Assembly (NCBI RefSeq): GCF_014230315.1 | Contig: NZ_JACLAW010000015.1 | Location: 32,992-96,991 of the forward strand | Direction: 5' to 3' | DNA: 64,000 bases | Origin: Novosphingobium flavum | GTDB taxonomy: Bacteria > Pseudomonadota > Alphaproteobacteria > Sphingomonadales > Sphingomonadaceae | Part shown: positions 52,907-61,730 of the stretch, piece by piece | Numbering within the stretch: position 1 is the first letter of the stretch | Layout of the letters: every line of letters begins with the position of its first letter | Translations under genes and position numbers: made by a program | Notes under the pieces: generated by a model | Database searches by the model: none | What the model was told of the DNA's origin: nothing | What the model saw: the letters and a program-made list of their open reading frames with translations, nothing else

Positions 52907-54015
52907 TTCTGCGGATCTCCGGTAAACGAGACGTCCCACACCTTTTCGAGCCGCGAGCGCCCGGTGGGGCCGGTCACCTCGAGGGTGACCACGAACTTTC
53001 CGGCCGCGGCATAACGGTGGACGGGAGCGGGTTCGGTCGATGCGGTGCCGTCGCCGAAGTCCCAGCGGCGGGCGGTGACGGGGCCAGTGCTCTCGTCGCG
53101 GAAAGCGACATCGCGGGTCCGGCTATCAAGGATGCGGAACGACCAGTCGGCCTTCAGCGCCGGATCGGGGCGCGGCATCAGGCGAAAGGCGCACAGCTCC
53201 GAGGCCTGCCCGTACATCGTGTGGCGGGGGGAGAGGTTCCAGAAGCCCTGCTTGCTTCCATCGGCGCCGTCACGGTCGATCAGGGCCCATGCCATGGCGA
53301 TCAGGCTGTTTTCGGTGAGGGTGGTTTCGACCGATTTCTCCGGGCCGTCCGGATCGGCATGGTCGAACGGGGTGATCCAGAATTCCAGCGCGAGATGGCC
53401 CTTGCCGCCGGGCTTCAGCGCATGGCGGTAAGCGAAGTTCGACCAGGGCAGGCGCTTGATCCAGCTCGCCTGCGGGCCCCAGGCCATGGCGACATCCTTG
53501 TCTCCGGGCGGGGTGAACACGTGATAGTTCTGGGCGTGGACGTTCTGGAAATGGAACCAGGCGTCATGATCGGAAAGCCCGGCGCCCAGCGCGGGATGAA
53601 AGCGGGCGATCAGCGGGCCGCCCGAACGGTCGGCGTCCACCACCAGTTCGAAGATATCATTGCGCAGGCCGGGCTGGCCGAAGTCCCAGTAGTCGTCATC
53701 CACCTCGTAGAGGAAGAACAGGCGGTTAAGGCCCTTGACCCAGCCGACCCGGATGCGGCCCGAGAGACTGGCCGGATCGGGGCGGTGATTGCTGCCGTCG
53801 TCCGCCGCGAGCCGGTCCACCCCGACCGATTCGGCGGGGGTGACCTCGGCCCAGTCCGCTGGGTCTCCGTCGATCCGGGGGATCGCGTCGGGGGCGAATT
53901 GGTGGATCGAAAATGGGCCGCAGGGCAGCGCCGCGGCGGCGGCCGGAAGCGGGCCGCAAAGCCACAAAGCCGCAGCCCAGACAGTCCGCCGCACGGTGCG
54001 GGGAGATCCTCTCAT
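52903..54015 (-). CDS. Secreted CBM9-like plus PKD-domain protein
   Basis: A 370-residue exported protein. After the signal peptide (ending AAAAA), residues ~35-260 look like the carbohydrate-binding family 9-like/DOMON fold: IPRIDGDPADWAEVTP, a phrase typical of its first strand, then FFLYEVDDDYWDFG and NDIFELVVDAD. Residues ~285-365 form a PKD domain with FRDESTGPVTARRWDFGDG and HRYAAAGKFVVTLEVTG. No catalytic domain is seen. AGGGG precedes ATG 54015. It is the first gene of the operon with GH28 and the 623-residue protein, so it may bind the polysaccharide or present it to the enzymes. Confidence 0.75.
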   Translation of the reverse strand: MRGSPRTVRRTVWAAALWLCGPLPAAAAALPCGPFSIHQFAPDAIPRIDGDPADWAEVTPAESVGVDRLAADDGSNHRPDPASLSGRIRVGWVKGLNRLFFLYEVDDDYWDFGQPGLRNDIFELVVDADRSGGPLIARFHPALGAGLSDHDAWFHFQNVHAQNYHVFTPPGDKDVAMAWGPQASWIKRLPWSNFAYRHALKPGGKGHLALEFWITPFDHADPDGPEKSVETTLTENSLIAMAWALIDRDGADGSKQGFWNLSPRHTMYGQASELCAFRLMPRPDPALKADWSFRILDSRTRDVAFRDESTGPVTARRWDFGDGTASTEPAPVHRYAAAGKFVVTLEVTGPTGRSRLEKVWDVSFTGDPQK

Positions 54016-54166
54016 CAACCGGACCCCTAATTTTGTGGGTTCACATTGTGGCATTCAGTGTTACAAATTGGAAATCGCAAGTCAAATGCGATTCCGGTCA
54101 GGGAGCAAATTCCCGTCCGGCAGACATCGAGAGGATCCCCGCGCAGCGGGAGACGGGAGCAGGATC
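54016..54166. promoter_or_regulatory. Divergent promoter region inside the pectin locus
   Basis: The 151 bases between the CBM9-like/PKD gene and the PL22 lyase gene must hold promoters for both directions. The stretch 54028-54075 is relatively AT-rich (TTCACATTGTGG, GTGTTACAAATTGG). No exact palindrome was found. Confidence 0.45.
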
Positions 54167-55528
54167 ATGCGTGCAGGAACTGGCTTGCTGGCACTCGCTA
54201 TGGTTGCGGGGCTGGGCGTCGCCGCCCCGGGGGCGATTGCGGCGGAGAAGGGCGCGGTTGCCGCGGCTCCGGCGAGCTGGATCGACGCGAAGACTGGCCA
54301 CCGGGTGCTGCGCCTGTCGGACGAGCCGGGGGTGAGCGCGCTCTATTTCAACGAGGAAGCCTATACGCCGCAGGGCGACCGGATGGTCATTTCCAGCGAA
54401 CGGGGGATCATTTCGGTCGACCTCAAAACCTGGCAGCAGCGGCTGCTGGTTCCCGGCAAGGAGCTGCAACTGCTCTTCGCCGGGCGCAAGACCCGCTCGG
54501 TCTACTACGCGGTGCGCGGCAAGGCTGCTGCCAGTGGTCCGGCCGGCAAGGATGGCGATACCCGGCCGATGCAGATCTGGACGGCGGATATCGACAGCGG
54601 CAAGACCCGCAAGATCGCCGAGGTCTCCGGCGCCTCGATCGCCTCGATCAATGCCGACGAGACCCTGCTGGCGGGGGTGACGGCGGAGCGCTCGATGCCG
54701 CTCCAGCCCGGCACCCCGGCGCGGGACAGCCGGTTCGGGCAGGCGAACTACGCCGCCACCGGCCCCGACGGCAAGCCGCTGACCTTTGCCGAGGCCAAGG
54801 AAGTGCGGCTGAACGACCGGCTCGAAGCGAAGATCCCGATGGAGATCTTCGTGATCGACGTGCGCACCGGCGAGCGGCGCACCGTGGTCCAGTCGACCGA
54901 CTGGCTCAATCACCTGCTGTTCTCGCCGACCGATCCCTCGCTGCTGATGTTCTGCCACGAGGGGCCGTGGCACAAGGTCGACCGGATATGGACCGTGCGA
55001 ACTGACGGCAGTCAGCTGACCAAGGTTCATACCCGCACGATGAACATGGAGATCGCCGGGCACGAGTTCTGGGCGCCGGACGGCAAGACCATCTGGTACG
55101 ACCTGCAGACCCCGCGCGGCGAGGTGTTCTGGCTGGCCTCCTATGATCTCGCCAGCGGCAAGCGGCGCTGGTACGCGCTCGACCGCAACGAGTGGTCGGT
55201 CCACTACAACATTTCCCCGGACCAGAAGCTGTTTGCCGGTGACGGCGGCGACAACGAGATGGTCGCCCATGCGCCGGACGGGAAATGGCTCTACCTGTTC
55301 CGCCCGCGCGATATTCCCGACGTGGCCGGAATTCATGCGCCGGACGCGGAGAGCCTGATCAAGCCGGGCCGGTTCGACGGAGTGCGTCTGGTCGACCTGA
55401 GCAAGCATGATTATCGGCTCGAACCCAATGCGCGCTTCACGCCCGACGGCAAGTGGCTGGTGTTCCGCTCCAACATGGAAGGCCGGCTCGGGGTCTATGC
55501 CGTAGAAGTGGCGGGGCCGGCGAAGTGA
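54167..55528 (+). CDS. Oligogalacturonate lyase family protein (PL22-like)
   Basis: Lyase cleaving unsaturated or saturated galacturonate dimers to keto-uronates. The 453-residue product has a signal peptide (ending AIAA), unlike the cytosolic Ogl of enterobacteria, and a seven-bladed propeller with family segments GHRVLRLSDEPGVSALYFN at the start, then HLLFSPTDPSLLMFCHEGPW, MEIAGHEFWAPDGKTIWYD and NEWSVHYNISPDQKLFAGDG; the His residues in these correspond to the Mn site of PL22. AGGATC precedes ATG 54167. First gene of a six-gene run on the plus strand; its stop overlaps the next start (GTGA). Confidence 0.85.
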   Translation: MRAGTGLLALAMVAGLGVAAPGAIAAEKGAVAAAPASWIDAKTGHRVLRLSDEPGVSALYFNEEAYTPQGDRMVISSERGIISVDLKTWQQRLLVPGKELQLLFAGRKTRSVYYAVRGKAAASGPAGKDGDTRPMQIWTADIDSGKTRKIAEVSGASIASINADETLLAGVTAERSMPLQPGTPARDSRFGQANYAATGPDGKPLTFAEAKEVRLNDRLEAKIPMEIFVIDVRTGERRTVVQSTDWLNHLLFSPTDPSLLMFCHEGPWHKVDRIWTVRTDGSQLTKVHTRTMNMEIAGHEFWAPDGKTIWYDLQTPRGEVFWLASYDLASGKRRWYALDRNEWSVHYNISPDQKLFAGDGGDNEMVAHAPDGKWLYLFRPRDIPDVAGIHAPDAESLIKPGRFDGVRLVDLSKHDYRLEPNARFTPDGKWLVFRSNMEGRLGVYAVEVAGPAK

Positions 55529-58251
55529 GCCTCAACCGCCGCGATTTCCTGACCAGCTCGGCGCTGGCCGGCGCGGCGGCAACGCTGCCGGCGGCGACCG
55601 TGGCCGAGGCCGCGCTCGAGCGGACCGGGAAGGGCGGCGCTGCGGTCCACTGGCTCGACGGGGCGGCGCCCGCGCTCGATGAAGGGCAGTGCTGGGGGCA
55701 GCCCTGGCCGCGCGGAACGCGGCTGGCGCGCGGCGGCTATGCGCTTGCCGGCGACGACGGGAATGTGGCCCCGCTCCAGACCTGGCCGCTGGCCTGGTGG
55801 CCGGATGGATCGATCAAGTGGACCGGCCATGCTGCGCCCGCCGGTGCGGTGCGGAGCGCTGGCGGCACGGTGATGGCTGCGCGCGCGCGTTCGGCCGAGG
55901 TGGTGACGGTCAGCGAGGAGGCGGATGCGATCCGCGTGACCTGCGCGGGCGTGGTCTGGCTGCTGGGCCGGTCGGGCCCGGCGCTGATCCGTTCGGCCGC
56001 GATCGGCGGAAACGAGGTGCTGCGTGAGGTCGGACTGATCGCCACGGCGCAGGACCAGCCGGACGAGGATGAAGGCGAGGCGCCGCGCCGCATGGCCTTT
56101 CGCGGCGGCATCGAGCGGGCCACGGTGGAGCAGGCCGGGCCGATCCGCGCCGTCGTGCGGCTCGAAGGGCGGCACGGCGGGGAAGGGGAGCCGTGGCTGC
56201 CCTTCTCGCTGCGGCTCTATTTCCACGCGGGTTCGCAATGCGTGCGGATCGTCCATTCACTGGTGTTCGACGGCGACCCGGCGGCGCGCTTCGTCAATGG
56301 GCTGGGGCTTGCCGGCGAAGTGCCGATGCGCGGCGAGCCGCACGACCGCCATGTCCGCTTCGGCGGCGAGGATGGCGGGCTCTGGGCCGAGGCTGTGCGC
56401 CCGCTGACCGGCCTGCGTCGTGATCCCGGCGTGCAGTTCCGCGCGGCGCAGGTGGCCGGCGAGGCCGTGCCGCCACTCGACCAGCTGGCGCCGGTGCTGC
56501 GCGAGGAGCTGCGCTATATCCCGGCCTGGGGCGATTTCACCCTGTCCCAGCCCAATCCCGATGGCTTCACCATCGCCAAGCGCACCGGGCCGGGCCACGG
56601 CTGGATCGCGGCGGACGCGGGCCGCCGCGCGCCGGGGTTCGGCTATGTCGGCTCGCCGCAGGGCGGGACGGCTTTCGGCCTGAGCGATTTCTGGCAGCGC
56701 GCCCCGGTGCGGCTCGACCTGCGGGGCGCGGCGGGCGATGCCGCGCGCTTCACCCTGTGGTATCACTCGCCCGATGCCCCGGCGATGGATCTGAGGTTCT
56801 ATCACGGCACGATGGGGATGGAGGACTGGTTCCACCAGAACAAGGGCCTCGACGTCACTTACGAGGATTTCGAACCCGGCTGGGGCACGGCGCAGGGGAT
56901 CGCGCGCACCACCGAGTTCCGGCTCTGGGCGCTGCCCGCCACGCCTCCGCGCGACAGGCTGGCGCGCATGGGGGCACTGGTGGCCAGGCCGCCGCGCCTG
57001 ATCGCCACCTCGGCCGCCGTCCACGATGCGGGCATGTTCGGCGTCTGGGGCTTTGTCGATCGCTCTTCGCCGGCGCTCGATGGGCTGGAAACCCGCGCCA
57101 GGGCCGAACTCGATTTCTACCTCGGGCAGGTCGAACAGCGGCGTTGGTACGGGTTCTGGAACTACGGCGACGTCATGCATTCCTACGATAACGACCGCCA
57201 CGTCTGGCGCTATGATATCGGCGGCTTTGCCTGGGATAACAGCGAGCTCTCCACCGACCTGTGGCTGTGGCATTCCTATCTGCGAACGGGGCGGGCCGAC
57301 CTGTTCCGCATGGCCGAGGCGATGTGCCGCCATACCGGTGAGGTCGACGTCTATCACATGGGCCGGTTCAAGGGCTTCGGCACCCGCCACGGCGTGCAGC
57401 ACTGGGGCGACAGTTCCAAGCAGCCGCGCATATCGAACGCGGCCTATCGCCGGATCTACTACTACCTCACGGCTGACGAGCGCTGCGGCGACCTGATGCG
57501 CGACCTGCTCGGATCGGAGCAGCGGCTGGCCGAGGTGGATATCGAGCGTAAGACCGGCAGCGTGGATGCGCCCGGCGCCCCCCGCGCGAAGCCGCCCGCG
57601 GGCAAGGTCGAGATGGCCTTCGGCACGGTCTGGGGCTCGCTGCTGGCGGCCTGGCTGACCGAGTGGGAGCGGACCGGCGACAAGCGCTGGCGGGAGCGGA
57701 TCGTGGCGGGAATGGAATCGATCGCGGCCCTGCCAAGGCAGTGGTTCGCGGGCTATGCCATGTACGATCTTGCCTCGGGGCGCTTTTCCGGCGGCGAAAC
57801 GGTGCGGATCAGTCATCTCAACGGCGCCTTCGGCGTGTTCGAGATGCACGCCGAACTGCTCGAACTGATCGACATGCCGGCCTACCGCGAGGCCTGGCTC
57901 GATTACTGCGAATTCTACAATGCCCCGGCCGAGGCATTTACCGCCAGGACCGGCGCCAAGTGGGCGCCGCGCGGGCTCAGGCAGGGCCATGCCCGTTTCA
58001 CCGCCTATGCCGCCGCCAAGCGCAGGCGCCCCGATCTGGCCCGCCGCGCCTGGGAAGAGTTCGCCGGACAGGGCGACCGGCCCGACCGCGTGCCCGCTGC
58101 CCCGATGCGGCGGATCGACGGCGCCGCCGTGCTGCGCCCGGTCGACGAGATCCACGGCATTTCCACCAATGACGCCGCCCAGTGGGGGCTGGCCGCGCTG
58201 CAATTGTCGGCGCTGGTCGGCCGCTTTGCCGGGCCGGCCGCTGCAACCTGA
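55525..58251 (+). CDS. PcRGLX/YetA-like exo-rhamnogalacturonan lyase (PL26-like), Tat-exported
   Basis: Large periplasmic enzyme of 908 residues, predicted to cleave rhamnogalacturonan I from its end by beta-elimination. It begins with a twin-arginine signal (LNRRDFLTSSALAGAAA). The N-terminal ~450 residues are beta-sandwich (LQTWPLAWWPDGSIKWTGHA is characteristic). The C-terminal half is an alpha/alpha toroid with RWYGFWNYGDVMHSYDNDRH, GFAWDNSELSTDLWLWH and GTRHGVQHWGD, matching the three-domain PcRGLX/YetA proteins. The GTG at 55525 overlaps the PL22 stop by four bases. The PL26 activity itself is inferred from family and neighbours. Confidence 0.8.
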   Translation: MSLNRRDFLTSSALAGAAATLPAATVAEAALERTGKGGAAVHWLDGAAPALDEGQCWGQPWPRGTRLARGGYALAGDDGNVAPLQTWPLAWWPDGSIKWTGHAAPAGAVRSAGGTVMAARARSAEVVTVSEEADAIRVTCAGVVWLLGRSGPALIRSAAIGGNEVLREVGLIATAQDQPDEDEGEAPRRMAFRGGIERATVEQAGPIRAVVRLEGRHGGEGEPWLPFSLRLYFHAGSQCVRIVHSLVFDGDPAARFVNGLGLAGEVPMRGEPHDRHVRFGGEDGGLWAEAVRPLTGLRRDPGVQFRAAQVAGEAVPPLDQLAPVLREELRYIPAWGDFTLSQPNPDGFTIAKRTGPGHGWIAADAGRRAPGFGYVGSPQGGTAFGLSDFWQRAPVRLDLRGAAGDAARFTLWYHSPDAPAMDLRFYHGTMGMEDWFHQNKGLDVTYEDFEPGWGTAQGIARTTEFRLWALPATPPRDRLARMGALVARPPRLIATSAAVHDAGMFGVWGFVDRSSPALDGLETRARAELDFYLGQVEQRRWYGFWNYGDVMHSYDNDRHVWRYDIGGFAWDNSELSTDLWLWHSYLRTGRADLFRMAEAMCRHTGEVDVYHMGRFKGFGTRHGVQHWGDSSKQPRISNAAYRRIYYYLTADERCGDLMRDLLGSEQRLAEVDIERKTGSVDAPGAPRAKPPAGKVEMAFGTVWGSLLAAWLTEWERTGDKRWRERIVAGMESIAALPRQWFAGYAMYDLASGRFSGGETVRISHLNGAFGVFEMHAELLELIDMPAYREAWLDYCEFYNAPAEAFTARTGAKWAPRGLRQGHARFTAYAAAKRRRPDLARRAWEEFAGQGDRPDRVPAAPMRRIDGAAVLRPVDEIHGISTNDAAQWGLAALQLSALVGRFAGPAAAT

Positions 58252-58268
58252 TTTTCGGAGTAGATCCA

Positions 58269-59393
58269 GTGACCCAAGCCACTACCTCTAGCGCCACCCC
58301 CTCCCGTGCTGCCGTGACCGAGACCATCGGCCTGCTGATCGACAACCTCGTCAACATCAAGGACGAGACCGGCGAGTTCCTGCTCCATCTCGAGGATGGG
58401 CGGATCATCGACACCAAGGGCTGGGCCGGGTGGGAATGGACTCACGGCGTCGGCCTGTTCGGGATGTGGCGCTATTACGAGCAGAGCCGCGATCCCAAGG
58501 CGCTGGCGATCATGAAGCAGTGGTTCGTCGACCGCTTTGCCGAGGGCGAGACCACCAAGAACATCAACACGGTGGCCCCGTTCATCACGCTCGCCTTCCT
58601 CCACGAAATGAAGCCGGACCCGAGCAACCTTGCCCGCTTCGACGACTGGGCCGAGTGGCTGATGGCCCCCGCAGGCGGCCTGCCCAAGACCGAGGACGGC
58701 GGCTTCCAGCACATCGTCTACAACGATGAGAACCCCGGCGAGATGTGGGACGACACGCTGATGATGAGCGTGCTCCCGCTCGCCAAGATCGGCCTGCTGC
58801 TGGACCGCCCCGCCTATGTCGAGGAGGCCAAGCGCCAGTTCCTCGTTCACATCAAATACCTGTTCGACCGCAAGACCGGGCTGTGGTTTCACGGCTGGAC
58901 CTTCGAGGGACGGCACAATTTCGCCGAGGCGCTGTGGGCGCGCGGCAATTGCTGGATCACGATCGCCATTCCCGAATTCGTCGAGCTGCTCGGCCTGCCG
59001 GAAGGCGATGCGCTGCGCACCTTCCTGCTCGATACGCTGGCCGCACAGGTCCGCACCCTCGCTGCCACACAGGACGAGGGCGGGCTGTGGCATACCCTGG
59101 TGGACGACCCGACCTCCTACCTCGAGGCCTCGGCCACGGCGGGCTTTGCCTATGGCATCCTGAAAGCCGTGCGGCTGGGCTACCTGCCGGCCGAATACGA
59201 GGACGTGGGCCGCCGCGCGGTTGCCGGAGTGCTCGCCAATATCGACGCGCACGGTGAGCTGCAGCAGGTCAGCTTCGGCACGGCGATGGGCGATACGCTC
59301 CAGTTCTATAAGGACATCGCGCTCACCTCGATGCCCTATGGTCAGAGCCTCGCCATCTGCGCACTGGCGGAATATCTTCGCCGGCTCGACTGA
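58269..59393 (+). CDS. Unsaturated rhamnogalacturonyl hydrolase (GH88/GH105, YteR type)
   Basis: Hydrolase removing the unsaturated galacturonyl group left by the lyases. The 374-residue (alpha/alpha)6-barrel protein has no signal peptide, so it is cytosolic. Family segments are WEWTHGVGLFGMWRYYE, EMWDDTLMMSVLPLAKIG with the catalytic Asp, GRHNFAEALWARGNCW and the C-terminal GTAMGDTLQFYKDI. The start is GTG 58269 with CGGAG eight bases upstream, 17 bases after the PL26-like gene. Its cytosolic location implies that unsaturated disaccharides enter the cell, which fits the symporter gene next. Confidence 0.92.
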   Translation: MTQATTSSATPSRAAVTETIGLLIDNLVNIKDETGEFLLHLEDGRIIDTKGWAGWEWTHGVGLFGMWRYYEQSRDPKALAIMKQWFVDRFAEGETTKNINTVAPFITLAFLHEMKPDPSNLARFDDWAEWLMAPAGGLPKTEDGGFQHIVYNDENPGEMWDDTLMMSVLPLAKIGLLLDRPAYVEEAKRQFLVHIKYLFDRKTGLWFHGWTFEGRHNFAEALWARGNCWITIAIPEFVELLGLPEGDALRTFLLDTLAAQVRTLAATQDEGGLWHTLVDDPTSYLEASATAGFAYGILKAVRLGYLPAEYEDVGRRAVAGVLANIDAHGELQQVSFGTAMGDTLQFYKDIALTSMPYGQSLAICALAEYLRRLD

Positions 59394-59434
59394 CCAGGGA
59401 CCAACCGGGCAACGAGAAAAGAACGGGACAGGAC

Positions 59435-60916
59435 ATGACCGCAAGCACACCGCGCCCCGTGCGCCTGATCAACTATCTCGCCTATGGCGCCAACGACGTG
59501 CTGGGCGCGGGATCGATGGCGGTGATCTCGGCCTGGGTGCTGGTGTTCTACACCCAGTTCTGCGGGCTTTCGGCCGGGCAGGCGGCGCTGATCTTCGCCA
59601 CGGCGCGGATTCTTGACGCTTTCGCCTCGCCGATGATCGGCCATGTGTCGGACGGGTTCGGACGGACGGCGCTCGGGCGGCGCTTCGGGCGGCGCCGGTT
59701 CTTCATCCTTGCGGCGATCCCGCTGCTGCCGAGCTTCGCCCTGATGTGGCTGCCGGGGATGAGCTTTGCCTACTATCTCGTCAGCTACGTGCTGTTCGAG
59801 CTGATCTACGCGATGGAGATCATTCCCTACGAGACGCTCGCCGCGGAGATGGGGAGCGACTACCGGACCAAGGCCAAGTTCGCGGGCTTTCGCATCCTGT
59901 TCGCGCAAGGGTCGGCCGTGCTCGCGGGGTTCCTGCCGCTGTGGCTGATCAACTGGCTCGGACGGGACAGCGCCGATACCTTCTTCTACATGGGCGCGAT
60001 CTTCGCCGTGCTGTTCATGCTGGCCGCAGCGGCGCTCTACCTGTGCAGCTGGGAGCGGGCGCACGTCGCCGCGCCGGTGGCGGCCAGAAACGTGTCGCCC
60101 ATCGCCGCGCTCTACCGGAACCTCGCCTCGACCCTGCGCATCCGCGCCTTTCGCCTGCATCTCGGGCTCTACCTCGGCGGCTATATCAGCCAGGACGTGT
60201 TCAACGCGGCCTTCACCTTCTTCGTGATCTTCGCACTGTCCGGGTCCACCCAGATCGCCTCGGGACTGCTCGGCACGATGTATATCGTCCAGTTCGTCGC
60301 CGTGCTGATCGCTATCCAGCTGGCGCTGCGCGCCGGGCCGGCCGCGGCCTACCGCACGGCGGCAGGGTGCTTCGCGGCGGGCGTGGTGGCGCTGCTGGCG
60401 CAGTGGAAGCTCGGCATTCCGGCCACGGCGGCCCCGGTGTGGATCGGCATCGGCCTCGTCGGGCTCGGGCGCGGGGCGCTCAACTATATCCCCTGGGCGA
60501 CCTACAACTACATGGCCGACATCGACGAGATCGTGACCGGGCGGCGGCGCGAGGGCAGCTTTGCCGGGGTGATGACCTTCGTGCGCAAGGCGACCCAGGC
60601 CGCGGCCGTGGCGGGGGTCGGCGTGCTCATGGACGTGGGCGGCTTCGTCGCCAAGGCGCCGGTGCAGAGTTCGGGGGCGATCCACACGCTCGCGCTGGTG
60701 CTGGGCATCGGCACGATCGGCGTACTGGTGCTGGGCGTGCTGGTCTCGCTGCGCTTTCGCCTCGGCCCTGCAACCCACGCGGTGCTGATGGCCGAGATCG
60801 AGCACCTGCGCGCCGGGGGGCGGGAGCCGACCTCGGAGCAGAGCCGCCGCGTGGTCGAGGATCTGTCGGGCTGGCGCTATGACCAGCTGTGGGGCAACAA
60901 TCCGGTGGGGCGCTGA
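59435..60916 (+). CDS. GPH-family sugar:cation symporter (MFS)
   Basis: Inner-membrane symporter of 493 residues with 12 hydrophobic segments, of the glycoside-pentoside-hexuronide family. Diagnostic parts are the first helix LINYLAYGANDVLGAGSM, the loop ASPMIGHVSDGFGRTALGRR with FGRRRFFIL, and segment 4-5 EIIPYETLAAEMGSDYRTKA. GPH members import oligosaccharides and hexuronides. It is 41 bases after the GH105 gene. Import of unsaturated rhamnogalacturonan disaccharides or galacturonate is the likely role. Confidence 0.9.
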   Translation: MTASTPRPVRLINYLAYGANDVLGAGSMAVISAWVLVFYTQFCGLSAGQAALIFATARILDAFASPMIGHVSDGFGRTALGRRFGRRRFFILAAIPLLPSFALMWLPGMSFAYYLVSYVLFELIYAMEIIPYETLAAEMGSDYRTKAKFAGFRILFAQGSAVLAGFLPLWLINWLGRDSADTFFYMGAIFAVLFMLAAAALYLCSWERAHVAAPVAARNVSPIAALYRNLASTLRIRAFRLHLGLYLGGYISQDVFNAAFTFFVIFALSGSTQIASGLLGTMYIVQFVAVLIAIQLALRAGPAAAYRTAAGCFAAGVVALLAQWKLGIPATAAPVWIGIGLVGLGRGALNYIPWATYNYMADIDEIVTGRRREGSFAGVMTFVRKATQAAAVAGVGVLMDVGGFVAKAPVQSSGAIHTLALVLGIGTIGVLVLGVLVSLRFRLGPATHAVLMAEIEHLRAGGREPTSEQSRRVVEDLSGWRYDQLWGNNPVGR

Positions 60917-60917
60917 G

Positions 60918-61730
60918 ATGGGGCGGGCCATGTCGCTGAAATGGGCGCTTGCCCTGGTCCTGGCCGGGCCGGTCGCCGCGCAGCCGGCGGCGCCCCCCGC
61001 CTCGGGCCGCATCCTGATTGCCGGGGATTCGACCGCGCAGACCTATGGGCCCGAGCGCTATCCGCAGTCGGGCTGGGGGCAATACCTCGGCTGTGCCCTG
61101 GTGCCGGGGGCGCAGGTGATCAACCGCGCCATCGCCGCGCGCAGCACGCGCACCTTCATCGGTGAACACCGCTGGGACGACCTGATGGTCGAAACCCGGC
61201 CCGGCGACACGATCCTCATCCAGTTCGGCCACAATGACGCCGCCTACGAAAAGCCGGAACGCTTCGCCGCTGCCACGACCATGTTCCGCGACAACCTCCT
61301 GCGCTTCGTCTGGGAGGCGCGCGGGCGGCAGGCCGTGCCAGTGCTGGTGACCCCGGTGGCGCGCCGCTCGTTCTGGGACGATGGCAAGGCCCGGGCCGAC
61401 TTTCCGGAATATTCGGCCGTAACCCGCGCAGTCGCGGCGCAGACCGGCACGCCTCTGGTCGATCTCGAAGCGGCCTCGCGGACGCTGATCGACCGGACGG
61501 GGCGCGAGCCTGCCCGCGCGCTGTACCTGCATTATCCGCCGGGCGTCTGGCCGGGCTTTCCCAAGGGGATCGACGATGACACCCATTTCAGCGAAATCGG
61601 CGCGCGGCGCATGGCCGGGCTGATCGCCGATGCGCTGTCCGCCCTGCCGATCCCGGCAAGCGCGCTGGTGGCGAAGGAGCGGCCCGATCTCGCCCGCGCC
61701 GCGCCGCTCGGCACCGGGGCCTGCCACTGA
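60918..61730 (+). CDS. SGNH hydrolase, rhamnogalacturonan acetylesterase-like
   Basis: Exported esterase of ~270 residues that would remove acetyl groups from galacturonic acid in rhamnogalacturonan. Signal peptide ends PVAAQ. The catalytic blocks are IAGDSTAQTYG (Ser38, block I), NRAIAARSTRTF (block II Gly replaced by this RGAE-type segment), IQFGHNDAA (block III Asn) and DDTHFSEIGA (Asp/His, block V), with the THFS signature of RGAE/YesT proteins. ATG 60918 follows GGTGGGG; ATG 60930 is nearly as good and would shorten the signal peptide by four residues. The stop overlaps the next ATG by one base. Confidence 0.9.
   Translation: MGRAMSLKWALALVLAGPVAAQPAAPPASGRILIAGDSTAQTYGPERYPQSGWGQYLGCALVPGAQVINRAIAARSTRTFIGEHRWDDLMVETRPGDTILIQFGHNDAAYEKPERFAAATTMFRDNLLRFVWEARGRQAVPVLVTPVARRSFWDDGKARADFPEYSAVTRAVAAQTGTPLVDLEAASRTLIDRTGREPARALYLHYPPGVWPGFPKGIDDDTHFSEIGARRMAGLIADALSALPIPASALVAKERPDLARAAPLGTGACH

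Noticed and set aside
56257..58203. Long minus-strand frame opposite the PL26-like gene
   Set aside because: Antisense shadow; no ribosome site, and the plus-strand gene has a Tat signal and overlaps its neighbour.
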